Assembly (NCBI GenBank): GCA_012841675.1
Contig: DUUG01000107.1
Location: 1-15,428, forward strand
Length of the DNA stretch: 15,428 nucleotides
Direction: 5' to 3'
From: Clostridiales bacterium
GTDB lineage: Bacteria > Bacillota > Clostridia > Oscillospirales > QAMX01
The notes below the pieces were generated by a model. The model saw nothing but the letters and a program-made list of their open reading frames with translations, was not told the DNA's origin and made no database searches. Made by a program: the position numbers and the translations under genes. Shown one piece after another: positions 7,869 to 14,528 of this stretch (within the stretch, counting starts at the first letter, position 1; every line of letters starts with the position of its first letter).

Positions 7869-8877
7869 TGATCTCGTCCCCCCATCCACGGGCAATGATA
7901 ATCTCGCCGGCCTCGTCCAGTTTGCGAGCTATGGTTACCAGCTTCTGCTGAGCTTCCTCCACATCCGACAGCTTGACGCCGTGGATATACTTGCTCTCTT
8001 CTTCGATAGTCTCCCGCATGCGCATGGACATGTTCTGGTAGAAAACGTCGGCGATTTCCTTGCCCACGCCCTTCAAAGCAATCAGCAAATCGCTGGGATC
8101 CACTTCCTGCAGGAAGCGCTGGATATGTATGGGTTCGAGGTTGACAATATCTTCGAACACAACCATCTTGTTGCGGATTTCCTCGGCCAGCTTGGGGTCT
8201 TTCTTCCCAAGCTCTTCCAAAATATATTTTTCCGTTCCCCGGTCGATGGTGTTGAGAACCTCGGCCATATACTTGACACCGCCGATTTGCGTCGTTCCCA
8301 ACGCCTCGCCCATGGATAGCTTGTGTTCTACTAAACGCTCGACCTCCTTGACAATATCCGGTGAAGTGCTGTCCATGGTAGCAATACGCTCTACTACGTC
8401 TAACTGGACTTCCCTGGGCAGCTCGCTCAAAATGGCGGATGCCTGTTCCGAGGTGCAGTAGGACAGGATCAGCGCAATCGTTTGAGGATGTTCGTTTTGA
8501 ATCAAGCTCAAAAGATGCCTAGGATCCACCTTATAGATAAATTGAAACGCCTTGGTCTGGAGGGAGCGGGACACCTTTTCGATTACGTTGGCGGCGTTGG
8601 TGCTTCCAATCGCCTTCTCTAAAACCGCACGGGCATATTCGATTCCGCCCTCGGTAATAAACTTCTGCGCCATGCAGAGGTTGTAAAACTCGTCCATGGT
8701 GGACTCTACCGATTCGGAGGAAAGATTCTGAAGCGTAGCAATTTCTTTCGTTAGCTGCTCTATCTCTTCCTGATGCAGGTATTTATACACCTTGGAGGCG
8801 TTATCCACGCCGAGAGCCAGCACCACCGTGGCGGCCTTCCGAAGAGAGTTGCTTCTTGGAAACCGTGCAACACTCAT
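7861..8877 (-). CDS. fliG: FliG, flagellar motor switch/torque protein
   Basis: FliG is the rotor protein that meets the stator and generates torque; it binds FliF above and FliM below. The 338-residue product has the N-terminal FliF-binding domain, the middle ARM domain with the FliM-binding EHPQ motif (129-132), and the C-terminal charged domain. On alignment with E. coli FliG, the torque residues K264, R281, D288, D289 and R297 correspond to K269, R286, E293, E294 and K302, so charge is kept although three residues are conservatively changed. I chose the ATG at 8875-8877: it overlaps the fliF stop as ATGA, has GAGGGGG about 7 nt upstream and matches family length. An upstream GTG at 8901 would add eight residues inside fliF and is not needed. 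Confidence 0.97.
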   Translation of the reverse strand: MSVARFPRSNSLRKAATVVLALGVDNASKVYKYLHQEEIEQLTKEIATLQNLSSESVESTMDEFYNLCMAQKFITEGGIEYARAVLEKAIGSTNAANVIEKVSRSLQTKAFQFIYKVDPRHLLSLIQNEHPQTIALILSYCTSEQASAILSELPREVQLDVVERIATMDSTSPDIVKEVERLVEHKLSMGEALGTTQIGGVKYMAEVLNTIDRGTEKYILEELGKKDPKLAEEIRNKMVVFEDIVNLEPIHIQRFLQEVDPSDLLIALKGVGKEIADVFYQNMSMRMRETIEEESKYIHGVKLSDVEEAQQKLVTIARKLDEAGEIIIARGWGDEIIV

Positions 8878-10454
8878 CTTGTTTCCCCCTCTTTCATCCA
8901 CGCACGCAGCAGTTGTGCTACGATTTCGGGATTGGTGCTCGTAAATTCCTTAATTTGCTTCTTCAAAACCTGCTCTCTGGTTTCGTTCAAAACGATTCCG
9001 CCCGGCAGATTTTGCTGCTGTTCCGCTTGCTTGGCGGCTTCCTCAGCCAATTTGGCCCTCAGCTTCCGCTTCCTCTTTGCGCTAATGGCTGCCAAAATCC
9101 AAATGACAACTAGGAGAACAAGGGCCGCGCCGATGCCGATTAAAATCAGCAGCTTTTCGTCGATTCCCAGCCATTCTGCCAGCGACCATGGGTCAGGGGT
9201 AGGCAGAATCGGGTCGGGCGTTGTGCCTTCTTTTAAGAAGGCGGCATTGGAAATGGCCACTTTATCCATAGGAACGCCTGCTCCGAAAGCCACAAGCTTC
9301 TGATACTGCTCTTTAACGTTTTCAGGCATCTCTGCCACATCCAGGAGCACGGCAACGGTCATATCAGAAATGGTGCCGCCGTTATCTATGATCGTCTCGA
9401 TCATTTTGTTTACATAGTAATCGGTGGAACCGCTAAAGTTGGCGCTTTTATCGCCGTCATCCGGATCCTCTTCCTCTTCCTGATAAGTAGGAGTGCCGGA
9501 GTTGGTCTCCGTTCCGGGCACCCCGCCCGGAATGGTTCCCCCGTTGGTGCTGGAATGATCGTATTCATGGTGGTAGGGGATGCCGTTCTCGCCGACAACA
9601 GGCGAATACATGACCTCCTCGCTGGTTTTCTTGCGGAAGTCAACCACAACGTTTACAACGACGCTAACACCGTTATCGCCTACCACCGGCTCCAGCAGAG
9701 AAATAATCTTGTTCTCGTACAGACGGTTGATGTTTTCCACCAATTCCAGCTTGGTGGAGGTTCCGTCTATACCTTCCTCGTCCTTTGCCTCGTTCAGAAT
9801 GTCGCCGCTTCCGTCGATAATCACCACATTGGACGTATCCAAGCCGGACACGCTTCTGCCCACCAAAGACTCAATGCCGCGAACCTGCTTCTCCGACAGT
9901 TTTTTGCCGGGGACAATATCCAGCACTACAGAGGCGGACGAAACGTTTTTCTCATTTTTTAAAACAAAGGAGGTGTCATCCGCCACATTTAAAGTTACAA
10001 TGGCGTTTTGAATTCCGTCCAGCGTTTTAATTGCATCCTGCAAGCGGTTTTGCAGTTGGAAAATGAGATACTGTCTTTTTTCGTAGTCCGTGGTGATAAT
10101 AGCCGAGCTGCTTGTAAATATGTCGTAAGTAAGCGTGCTTTTGGGATACCCTTCCGACGCAAGCTGCATTTTAATTAAGGCTTCTTCTTCCGCCGGAACA
10201 TATATGGTTCCATCCACGTCAATCTTATATGTCTTGCCAAGCTCGTCCAGAATGCCGATTACTTCGGCTCCTTCCGCGGCGGACAACCCTCGGTACAGCA
10301 CCGCATAGCTGTTTTTCCCCAGAAGGAGAACCAATAAGATGGCAACAACAACAATGGCACCGGCAACCGAGATAAACAGTATTCTTTTTTTGGATCCAGT
10401 TTTTTGAAAGGATTCCTTAATATTCTTATAGAACCCCGATACCGACAAACTCAT
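8874..10454 (-). CDS. fliF: FliF, flagellar MS-ring protein
   Basis: FliF builds the MS ring in the cytoplasmic membrane, the platform on which the rest of the flagellum is assembled. The 526-residue product has two membrane segments at about 24-46 and 434-457 flanking a large extracytoplasmic region. That region contains the ring-building motifs of the YscJ/FliF family: LYRGLSAAEGAEVIGILDEL early, then ASVVLDIVPGKKLSEKQVRG with IESLVGRSVSGL. A Glu/Asp/Gly/Ser-rich low-complexity stretch (about 300-335) precedes the second membrane segment. The C-terminal tail ends NPEIVAQLLRAWMKEG, the helix that docks FliG, which is encoded next with a 4-nt overlap. The ATG at 10452-10454 lies 45 nt after fliE, one of the longest gaps in the operon, and its Shine-Dalgarno is weak (GAGAGG about 11 nt upstream, or CAGG very close). 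Confidence 0.97.
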   Translation of the reverse strand: MSLSVSGFYKNIKESFQKTGSKKRILFISVAGAIVVVAILLVLLLGKNSYAVLYRGLSAAEGAEVIGILDELGKTYKIDVDGTIYVPAEEEALIKMQLASEGYPKSTLTYDIFTSSSAIITTDYEKRQYLIFQLQNRLQDAIKTLDGIQNAIVTLNVADDTSFVLKNEKNVSSASVVLDIVPGKKLSEKQVRGIESLVGRSVSGLDTSNVVIIDGSGDILNEAKDEEGIDGTSTKLELVENINRLYENKIISLLEPVVGDNGVSVVVNVVVDFRKKTSEEVMYSPVVGENGIPYHHEYDHSSTNGGTIPGGVPGTETNSGTPTYQEEEEDPDDGDKSANFSGSTDYYVNKMIETIIDNGGTISDMTVAVLLDVAEMPENVKEQYQKLVAFGAGVPMDKVAISNAAFLKEGTTPDPILPTPDPWSLAEWLGIDEKLLILIGIGAALVLLVVIWILAAISAKRKRKLRAKLAEEAAKQAEQQQNLPGGIVLNETREQVLKKQIKEFTSTNPEIVAQLLRAWMKEGETR

Positions 10455-10499
10455 ACCTGTGCTATGCCTCTCAACTTGTTAATTTCCCGTCGGACCGTG

Positions 10500-10814
10500 T
10501 TAGAGCGTAATACGCATCAACTCATTATAGGCGTCCAGCGCCTTGTTTCGAACCGCCACTAGCGTTTGCACAGCCAGATCGGCCTTGGCAGAGTTAATCA
10601 GTATGTTGTGAAGCGCGTCTGCTTCTCCCAGCGCAAGATTCACCATATCTTGCCGAACAGCGTTTTCCGTTTCTTTCACATTTTCTATCAGATCGCTCAG
10701 CAGATTCTGAAACTGTGTGCCGCTTGTGCCGTTTGTCTTATGCGCCGCATTTTGGCCTTGCACCTGCTGAATTTCCTCTAAAAGCCGTGTGGCTTGCACT
10801 GCCGAAACTGTCAT
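10500..10814 (-). CDS. fliE: FliE, MS ring-rod junction protein
   Basis: FliE joins the MS ring to the proximal rod and is the first protein exported during assembly. The 104-residue product shows the family C-terminal half: FQNLLSDLIENVKETENAV, then LALGEADALHNILINSAKAD and LVAVRNKALDAYNELMRITL. The last segment corresponds to the usual RNKALxAYxEIMxMxV ending. The N-terminus is short and variable, as is common. The ATG at 10812-10814 has AAGGGAG about 8 nt upstream. It follows flgC by 20 nt and precedes fliF by 45 nt. Family length is about 100 residues, so the gene is complete. Confidence 0.96.
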   Translation of the reverse strand: MTVSAVQATRLLEEIQQVQGQNAAHKTNGTSGTQFQNLLSDLIENVKETENAVRQDMVNLALGEADALHNILINSAKADLAVQTLVAVRNKALDAYNELMRITL

Positions 10815-10834
10815 TGGGATCTCCCTTTGCTAGA

Positions 10835-11254
10835 TTATTTTCCGATGTTAAGAGCCGTGGAAGCAAGCTGCTTCATGGCGTTGAAGGCCGTGACATTGGC
10901 CTCATAGGACCGGGACGCCGACATCATGTCCACCATTTCTTCCAGCGTGTTGACGTTGGGAAGGCGAACATAGCCTGCCTCATCGGCATCCGGATGACCG
11001 GGGTCGTACTCCACCTTGAAGTCGTCGCCGTCTTCTATCACTTGGGTGATTTCTACCCCCGCTAATGCAACGCCCAGTTCCTTCTTAAAACCGTCCACCC
11101 GCTGCGCCATCACGGTCAGCTTCCGCCGATAAGGCTCGCCGTTTTCCGCCCGCGTGGTATGCGCATTGGCCAAATTCTGAGCGATAATCCGCATACGGAA
11201 CTTCTGCGCCGTCAACGCAGATCCGCTAATATCCAAGGAACTTAGAAATGACAT
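10835..11254 (-). CDS. flgC: FlgC, proximal rod protein
   Basis: FlgC is one of the proximal rod proteins crossing the cell wall. The 139-residue product has the N-terminal rod signature LDISGSALTAQKFRMRIIAQ followed by NLANAHTTRAENGEPYRRK (about 8-46), the family-typical VEYDPGHPDADEAGYVRLPN (about 80-100), and the C-terminal D0 helix TLEEMVDMMSASRSYEANVT then FNAMKQLASTALNIGK. All the expected FlgC landmarks are there and length matches the family. The ATG at 11252-11254 lies 43 nt after flgB, with GGAGAAAG just upstream as the likely ribosome site. Together with FlgB and FliE it forms the first module of the operon. Confidence 0.97.
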   Translation of the reverse strand: MSFLSSLDISGSALTAQKFRMRIIAQNLANAHTTRAENGEPYRRKLTVMAQRVDGFKKELGVALAGVEITQVIEDGDDFKVEYDPGHPDADEAGYVRLPNVNTLEEMVDMMSASRSYEANVTAFNAMKQLASTALNIGK

Positions 11255-11297
11255 GGTCTTTCTCCTTCCGTTCTTTGCAAGATGAGTTTACCGCCGC

Positions 11298-11687
11298 TTA
11301 TCCTTTGCCTTCGTTGATAACATGCCGCAATCGGCTGATATGCGACGACAGCGAAGCCGTCAAATACTGGTACTGGATCTGTTCCTTTGCCAAGGCAACA
11401 TTCTCCGCATCCAGATCCACATTGTTCCCGTCTGCCCGAGCAGAGGTGGTTTTGTTTTCCACCATTTTAGGCCGAACGTCCGACAGGGCATTAAGGAGCT
11501 CTTCCTTGTTATCCCCCTTTTTCGTAAGTGCCGATTTCAGCAGGCCGGAAAACTCAACAGATTTGCTCTTATATCCGGGCGTATCGTTATTGGCGATATT
11601 GTTGAGCGTCACTGTCTGCCGGAACCAGACCGCGTCCAGGCTTTTCTGCAATAGGGCAATTCCCACATCCGAACTCAACCCGTACAT
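11298..11687 (-). CDS. flgB: FlgB, proximal rod protein; first gene of the operon
   Basis: FlgB is a proximal rod protein. The 129-residue product contains the rod-family N-terminal signature LDAVWFRQTVTLNNIANNDT then PGYKSKSVEFSGLL (about 18-50), a short variable middle, and the C-terminal helix LDAENVALAKEQIQYQYLTA with LSSHISRLRHVINEGKG. Both ends are intact. The ATG at 11685-11687 has a strong AGAAGGAGAG about 6 nt upstream. This is the first gene of the minus-strand flagellar operon. The leader in front of it is about 305 nt long and carries a c-di-GMP-I riboswitch with a terminator ending about 60 nt before this start, so expression of the whole operon should fall when c-di-GMP is high (inference from sequence, based on known family behaviour). 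Confidence 0.97.
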   Translation of the reverse strand: MYGLSSDVGIALLQKSLDAVWFRQTVTLNNIANNDTPGYKSKSVEFSGLLKSALTKKGDNKEELLNALSDVRPKMVENKTTSARADGNNVDLDAENVALAKEQIQYQYLTASLSSHISRLRHVINEGKG

Positions 11688-11748
11688 AATTTCTCTCCTT
11701 CTGACAAAAGTGACTCGTAGATTACAAATTAGTCATTCTTAACTAACT

Positions 11749-11846
11749 AAAAAAATAAATCTTACCAACGCGCGCCGATAGCCTTTACAGACTATCAAAC
11801 TCTAACGCCGTAAAAAATACGGCGGCTTCCCGTTTTGGTAAGATTT
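11749..11846 (-). terminator. Riboswitch-controlled intrinsic terminator (branched), before flgB
   Basis: On the minus strand a perfect 12-bp stem forms between AAATCTTACCAA (11835-11846) and TTGGTAAGATTT (11757-11768), followed at once by A and seven U residues (11749-11755). This is an intrinsic terminator in shape, but its 66-nt interior is unusually large and itself folds: one hairpin with a CGCCGTA/TACGGCG stem near 11803-11822 and one with GATAGTC/GGCTATC near 11779-11798. Its 5' arm is the same RNA that the antiterminator uses, so the two cannot coexist. When c-di-GMP holds aptamer helix P1 together, this terminator is free to form and should stop transcription about 60 nt before flgB. 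Confidence 0.78.
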
Positions 11847-11868
11847 TTTGAGAAACAAAAAATCTACC
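11837..11868 (-). promoter_or_regulatory. Antiterminator hairpin of the c-di-GMP riboswitch
   Basis: On the minus strand GGTAGATTTTTTG (11856-11868) can pair with CAAAAAATCTTACC (11837-11850) around a 5-nt loop, giving 13 bp with one bulged U. No U-tract follows it, so it is not a terminator. Its 5' arm contains the 3' strand of aptamer helix P1 (11858-11868), and its 3' arm contains most of the 5' arm of the downstream terminator (11835-11846). It therefore competes with both and is the natural antiterminator for the ligand-free state. The pairing is read directly; the switching role is inferred from this mutual exclusion. Confidence 0.75.
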
Positions 11869-11951
11869 TTCGGTAGCTGGCTGCCATTTCAGGCCCTATA
11901 GCTTTGCGTCGCCGCCTTTCGACGGGTTTGCCATTATCGGTTTAGATTTTT
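11858..11951 (-). promoter_or_regulatory. Cyclic-di-GMP-I riboswitch aptamer (GEMM-I), in the flgB leader
   Basis: Read on the minus strand, this stretch carries the conserved GEMM-I landmarks in order. GGCAAACC is at 11925-11932. A hairpin CCGTC-GAAA-GGCGG (tetraloop at 11917-11920) follows, then GACGCAAAGC (11901-11910), GGGCCT (11891-11896), and GGCAGCCAGCTACCG (11871-11885), matching the usual AUGGUAGCCAGGUUACCG element. The flanks AAAAATCTAAACC (11939-11951) and GGTAGATTTTT (11858-11868) form helix P1, 11 bp with a two-base bulge. This class binds the second messenger c-di-GMP and is known upstream of flagellar operons in Clostridia, for example the flgB operon of Clostridioides difficile. 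The class call is made by motif recognition; a covariance-model search (Rfam RF01051) would settle it. Confidence 0.92.
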
Positions 11952-11963
11952 AACGCATACTAT

Positions 11964-11989
11964 TTGATATATTTTTTTGATATATTTTT
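11964..11989. repeat. Perfect tandem 13-bp AT-rich repeat in the operon leader
   Basis: TTGATATATTTTT occurs twice back to back on the plus strand (11964-11976 and 11977-11989). It lies between the predicted start of the flagellar leader RNA (about 11993) and the aptamer, so it would be the first ~30 nt of the transcript. It contains no stem of note. It could be simple replication slippage in AT-rich DNA or a binding site; the sequence alone does not say. Confidence 0.7.
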
Positions 11990-11999
11990 ATTTATCCAT

Positions 12000-12028
12000 A
12001 TTTTAGCAGTCAATGTAGAGTATGTCAA
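12000..12028 (-). promoter_or_regulatory. SigA-type promoter for the flgB-fliO operon
   Basis: On the minus strand TTGACA (12023-12028) and TAAAAT (12000-12005) are separated by exactly 17 bp, a full-consensus -35 box and a 5-of-6 -10 box for the housekeeping sigma factor. Transcription should start near 11993, giving a leader of about 305 nt before flgB that includes the whole riboswitch. The surrounding DNA is AT-rich. No good SigD promoter is seen for this direction, so the early flagellar genes appear to depend on the housekeeping sigma factor plus the riboswitch. Confidence 0.85.
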
Positions 12029-12095
12029 TAGGTAAAACAAAATTTTTTCTAGAAAAGAGTAAAATTTTTTCGATTGCTGTCGAAATATATATATT

Positions 12096-12132
12096 GACCT
12101 TCTTAGTGACAAGAAGGTCTTTGTTTGTTTTC
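12096..12132 (+). terminator. Intrinsic terminator just upstream of the fliD promoter
   Basis: GACCTTCTT (12096-12104) pairs perfectly with AAGAAGGTC (12111-12119) around a 6-nt loop, followed on the plus strand by a T-rich run (TTTGTTTGTTTT). On the minus strand the hairpin is followed by mixed A/T without a U run, so it points rightwards. It ends about 5 nt before the -35 box of the SigD promoter, so it would shield fliD from read-through. No plus-strand gene precedes it, so what it terminates is unclear (see findings). Confidence 0.72.
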
Positions 12133-12136
12133 CTGC

Positions 12137-12163
12137 TAAACTTACGGATATGCCTGCCGATAT
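12137..12163 (+). promoter_or_regulatory. SigD (FliA-type) promoter for fliD-fliS-fliT-motA
   Basis: TAAA (12137-12140), a 15-bp spacer and GCCGATAT (12156-12163) match the SigD/sigma-28 consensus exactly, including spacing. Transcription should start near 12170, about 75 nt upstream of the fliD ATG. SigD controls late flagellar genes (filament, cap, chaperones, stators), which fits the genes that follow. I see no promoter-like gap between fliD and motA, so the four may be one transcript. Confidence 0.9.
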
Positions 12164-12244
12164 AGTGCTTGAGAGTAATAATTTTGAACGAAATGCACAA
12201 TCGGTTGTGTTTCTACCCACTCATGAAAGGATGGTGGACTGGAA

Positions 12245-14122
12245 ATGAGCATATCTTCAGCCTACCGAATCACCGGACTTGCTTCTGGTCTTGACACCGA
12301 GCAACTTGTGTCGGAGATGCTAAGCGCAAGCAAAGCGAAAGTCAATCAAGCAAAACAACAGAAAGTCATCCTGGAATGGAAACAGGAAACGTATAAAAGT
12401 GTTATCTCCAAGCTGAGTGATTTTCAAAAGAAATATACGAATGCGTCCAGCGGTCTGGCAAGCTCTTTGAAAACTCCAAGCGCCGGCTATTCCTCGCCGT
12501 ACATTTCGGTTACACCTTCGGAAAGATCTTCCGGCGGTTCCTTTGTAATCCGGGACATTGTCTCCCTGGCCGAGGCGGCGACTCTTTCCGGGAACAGAGC
12601 CAGTGCCGACCCGTCTCTAACCGTGCAGGAAGAGGCTCTGGCGGATTTGGCCGGAAAAAGCCTGACTATTACCTTAGACGGCGTCAGCAAGACCATCCAG
12701 TTTTCCGAAGCCCCCCAAACGGTGCAGGAAACAAAGGACACCCTTTCTTCCCTGTTGGCCAATGCGTTTGGCGAAGGCAAAATCACCGTAAGCGCAGAAG
12801 ACAACATCTTGACTCTGCGGGCGGAGAACAACAGTGTGCTGGGGCTTCGGCTGCCGGACAATGCCGAGCAAAGCCCGGCAGGCATTTTGGATTTTAGCGG
12901 CTATACCTCCAACCGGACGGATCTGTCCTTGCCCGTATCCCTCTCTGGTCTGATAAGCGACCCCGAGGCAGAAGGAGAGCCGGCCATTTCTTTTCTCATT
13001 AACGGCATTACCTTCTTTTTTGAAAAGGGTGCTACCTTAAGCCGCATTATGAACGAAATCAACAAGAGCAACGCAGGCGTGACGATTACGTATTCCAGCT
13101 TGACCGACAAATTTACGCTGACATCCAAGGAAACGGGGGCCGGCGCTTCCATTTCCGTCGAGGACGTTTCCGGATCGCTTATGTCCACTTTGTTTGGCGA
13201 GGGAACGTATCGCGCCGGAACGGACGCCGAAATGCATATCCGCACCCAAGACGGAGAAGAGCTTACGTTAAAGCGCTCCACCAATTCTTTTGATATTGAC
13301 GGCACAGTGGTTCGCCTTTTAGGCAAAGCCGAGGGACCGACCCAGGAAAACATTCAGGTAAGCCTAGAGCACGACCTGAATGGAATTGCCGATAAAGTCG
13401 CAAACTTTATAAATGATTACAACGAGCTTTTGGGAATGATTACAAAACTTACCTCCGAAAAGGTTTACAAAGATTATAAACCTCTGACGGAGGACGAAAG
13501 AAAGCATCTTTCAGACGAAGAGGCAAAGCTTTGGACGGAAAAAGCCAGAAGCGGCATTTTAAGAAGCGATCCATACCTGACCGCCATCGAAAACGAGCTT
13601 CGCAGCGTTTTCTACACGGCCATTGACGAACTGGGCGGTTTGGATCAAATCGGCATATCCACCGGCAGCTACAAGGACAAAGGCCGTCTGCAGCTTGACC
13701 GCACGAAGCTGATGGAAGCCCTAAACCGCGATGCCGACAAAGTCATTCACCTGTTGACAAAGGAAAGCGCATCTTCCTTTTCTTTGTACGCTCCCACAGA
13801 GCAGCAGCAGAAGCGGTTTTCGGAAAACGGCGTATTAAACCGTTTGTCCGATCTGTTAAACAAAAACTTAAGCAATATCGGAAAGAAAGGCTCGCTGATT
13901 CTTTTGGTCGGCGGCGCCGATTCCACCTACGACAGCAACTCAGACTATGCTTTGCGCATTAAAGCAATGGATGAGAAAATTGCCCGTTTAGAAGCAAAAA
14001 TGGAAGCCGAGGAAGACCGTTACTGGAAGCAGTTTACAGCCATGGAAAGCGCTTTAGCAAGGCTTAATTCCCAAAGCGCTTATATTGCCAACTTGTTTGG
14101 AAACAATGGAAATACGTATTAA
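12245..14122 (+). CDS. fliD: FliD, flagellar filament cap protein
   Basis: FliD caps the tip of the filament and guides insertion of flagellin monomers. The 625-residue product starts with the family N-terminal domain (RITGLASGLDTEQLV, then helical heptads, about 8-105). A long beta-rich central region follows (about 110-370, domains D2/D3, the variable exposed part). The FliD C-terminal domain (about 375-610) contains the clostridial-type YKDYKPLTEDERKHLSDEEA segment, and the end is a coiled-coil helix (KAMDEKIARLEAKMEAEEDR) with SQSAYIANLFG. It is longer than B. subtilis FliD (about 500 residues), the extra length lying in the central region. The ATG has GGTGG about 7 nt upstream and AAAGGA further off. 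It is the first gene behind the SigD promoter, with fliS 14 nt after its stop. Confidence 0.97.
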   Translation: MSISSAYRITGLASGLDTEQLVSEMLSASKAKVNQAKQQKVILEWKQETYKSVISKLSDFQKKYTNASSGLASSLKTPSAGYSSPYISVTPSERSSGGSFVIRDIVSLAEAATLSGNRASADPSLTVQEEALADLAGKSLTITLDGVSKTIQFSEAPQTVQETKDTLSSLLANAFGEGKITVSAEDNILTLRAENNSVLGLRLPDNAEQSPAGILDFSGYTSNRTDLSLPVSLSGLISDPEAEGEPAISFLINGITFFFEKGATLSRIMNEINKSNAGVTITYSSLTDKFTLTSKETGAGASISVEDVSGSLMSTLFGEGTYRAGTDAEMHIRTQDGEELTLKRSTNSFDIDGTVVRLLGKAEGPTQENIQVSLEHDLNGIADKVANFINDYNELLGMITKLTSEKVYKDYKPLTEDERKHLSDEEAKLWTEKARSGILRSDPYLTAIENELRSVFYTAIDELGGLDQIGISTGSYKDKGRLQLDRTKLMEALNRDADKVIHLLTKESASSFSLYAPTEQQQKRFSENGVLNRLSDLLNKNLSNIGKKGSLILLVGGADSTYDSNSDYALRIKAMDEKIARLEAKMEAEEDRYWKQFTAMESALARLNSQSAYIANLFGNNGNTY

Positions 14123-14136
14123 TGGGAGGACATAAC

Positions 14137-14517
14137 ATGGCAACACCGGCTAGTTATAAAAACTATATGGCACAATCGGTTGCATCCATGACGCCGGGCG
14201 AGCAAATCGTCCTCTTGTTTCGGCATGCATCCGCCCAGATTGCGAAAGCCATCCAATGCATTGAAAAAAAGGATATAAACGGCGCCCACAACGCCATTGT
14301 AAAGGCCAAGAACATCTACGCCTATCTGTCTGACAGCTTAGACCTAAGATATGAAGTTTCCGAGAATCTGTTTTCCCTCTACGAGTATGCGCAGGATCGC
14401 TTAACCGAGGCAAACCTGAAAAAAGACTCTGCCATTTTAGAACAGGTATTAAAAATGACGCGCAACTTCGGAGAAATGTGGGAGCAGACCAACGCCGCTG
14501 CCAGAACGTCCCGGTAA
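14137..14517 (+). CDS. fliS: FliS, flagellin export chaperone
   Basis: FliS binds the C-terminal helix of flagellin in the cytoplasm, prevents early polymerisation and delivers it to the export gate. The 126-residue product is all helical and shows the family features: YKNYMAQSVASMTPGEQIVL at the N-terminus, LFRHASAQIAKAIQCIEKKD, AHNAIVKAKNIYAYLSDSLD, and the SLYEYAQDRLTEANLKKD helix. The ATG at 14137-14139 is chosen because GGGAGGA lies 6 nt upstream. An in-frame ATG further 5' at 14122 overlaps the fliD stop and would place the ribosome site inside the gene. It is followed by a fliT-like gene 11 nt downstream, the common fliD-fliS-fliT order. Confidence 0.96.
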   Translation: MATPASYKNYMAQSVASMTPGEQIVLLFRHASAQIAKAIQCIEKKDINGAHNAIVKAKNIYAYLSDSLDLRYEVSENLFSLYEYAQDRLTEANLKKDSAILEQVLKMTRNFGEMWEQTNAAARTSR

Positions 14518-14528
14518 GGAGATTTACT

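Noticed and set aside
11931..11951. ACCGATAA with nearby TAAA on the minus strand, a possible SigD promoter for flgB
   Set aside because: The first G of the -10 box is missing, spacing to TAAA is far too short, and the bases are explained by the riboswitch aptamer.
11960..12220. Open frames of 65-86 codons on the minus strand in the control region
   Set aside because: They run through the SigA promoter, the SigD promoter and the terminator hairpin, have AT-driven low-complexity composition, and match no family I know.
12231..12248. Five-codon open frame (ATG to TGA) overlapping the fliD start
   Set aside because: Its only possible ribosome site touches the ATG, and such a short frame is expected by chance.
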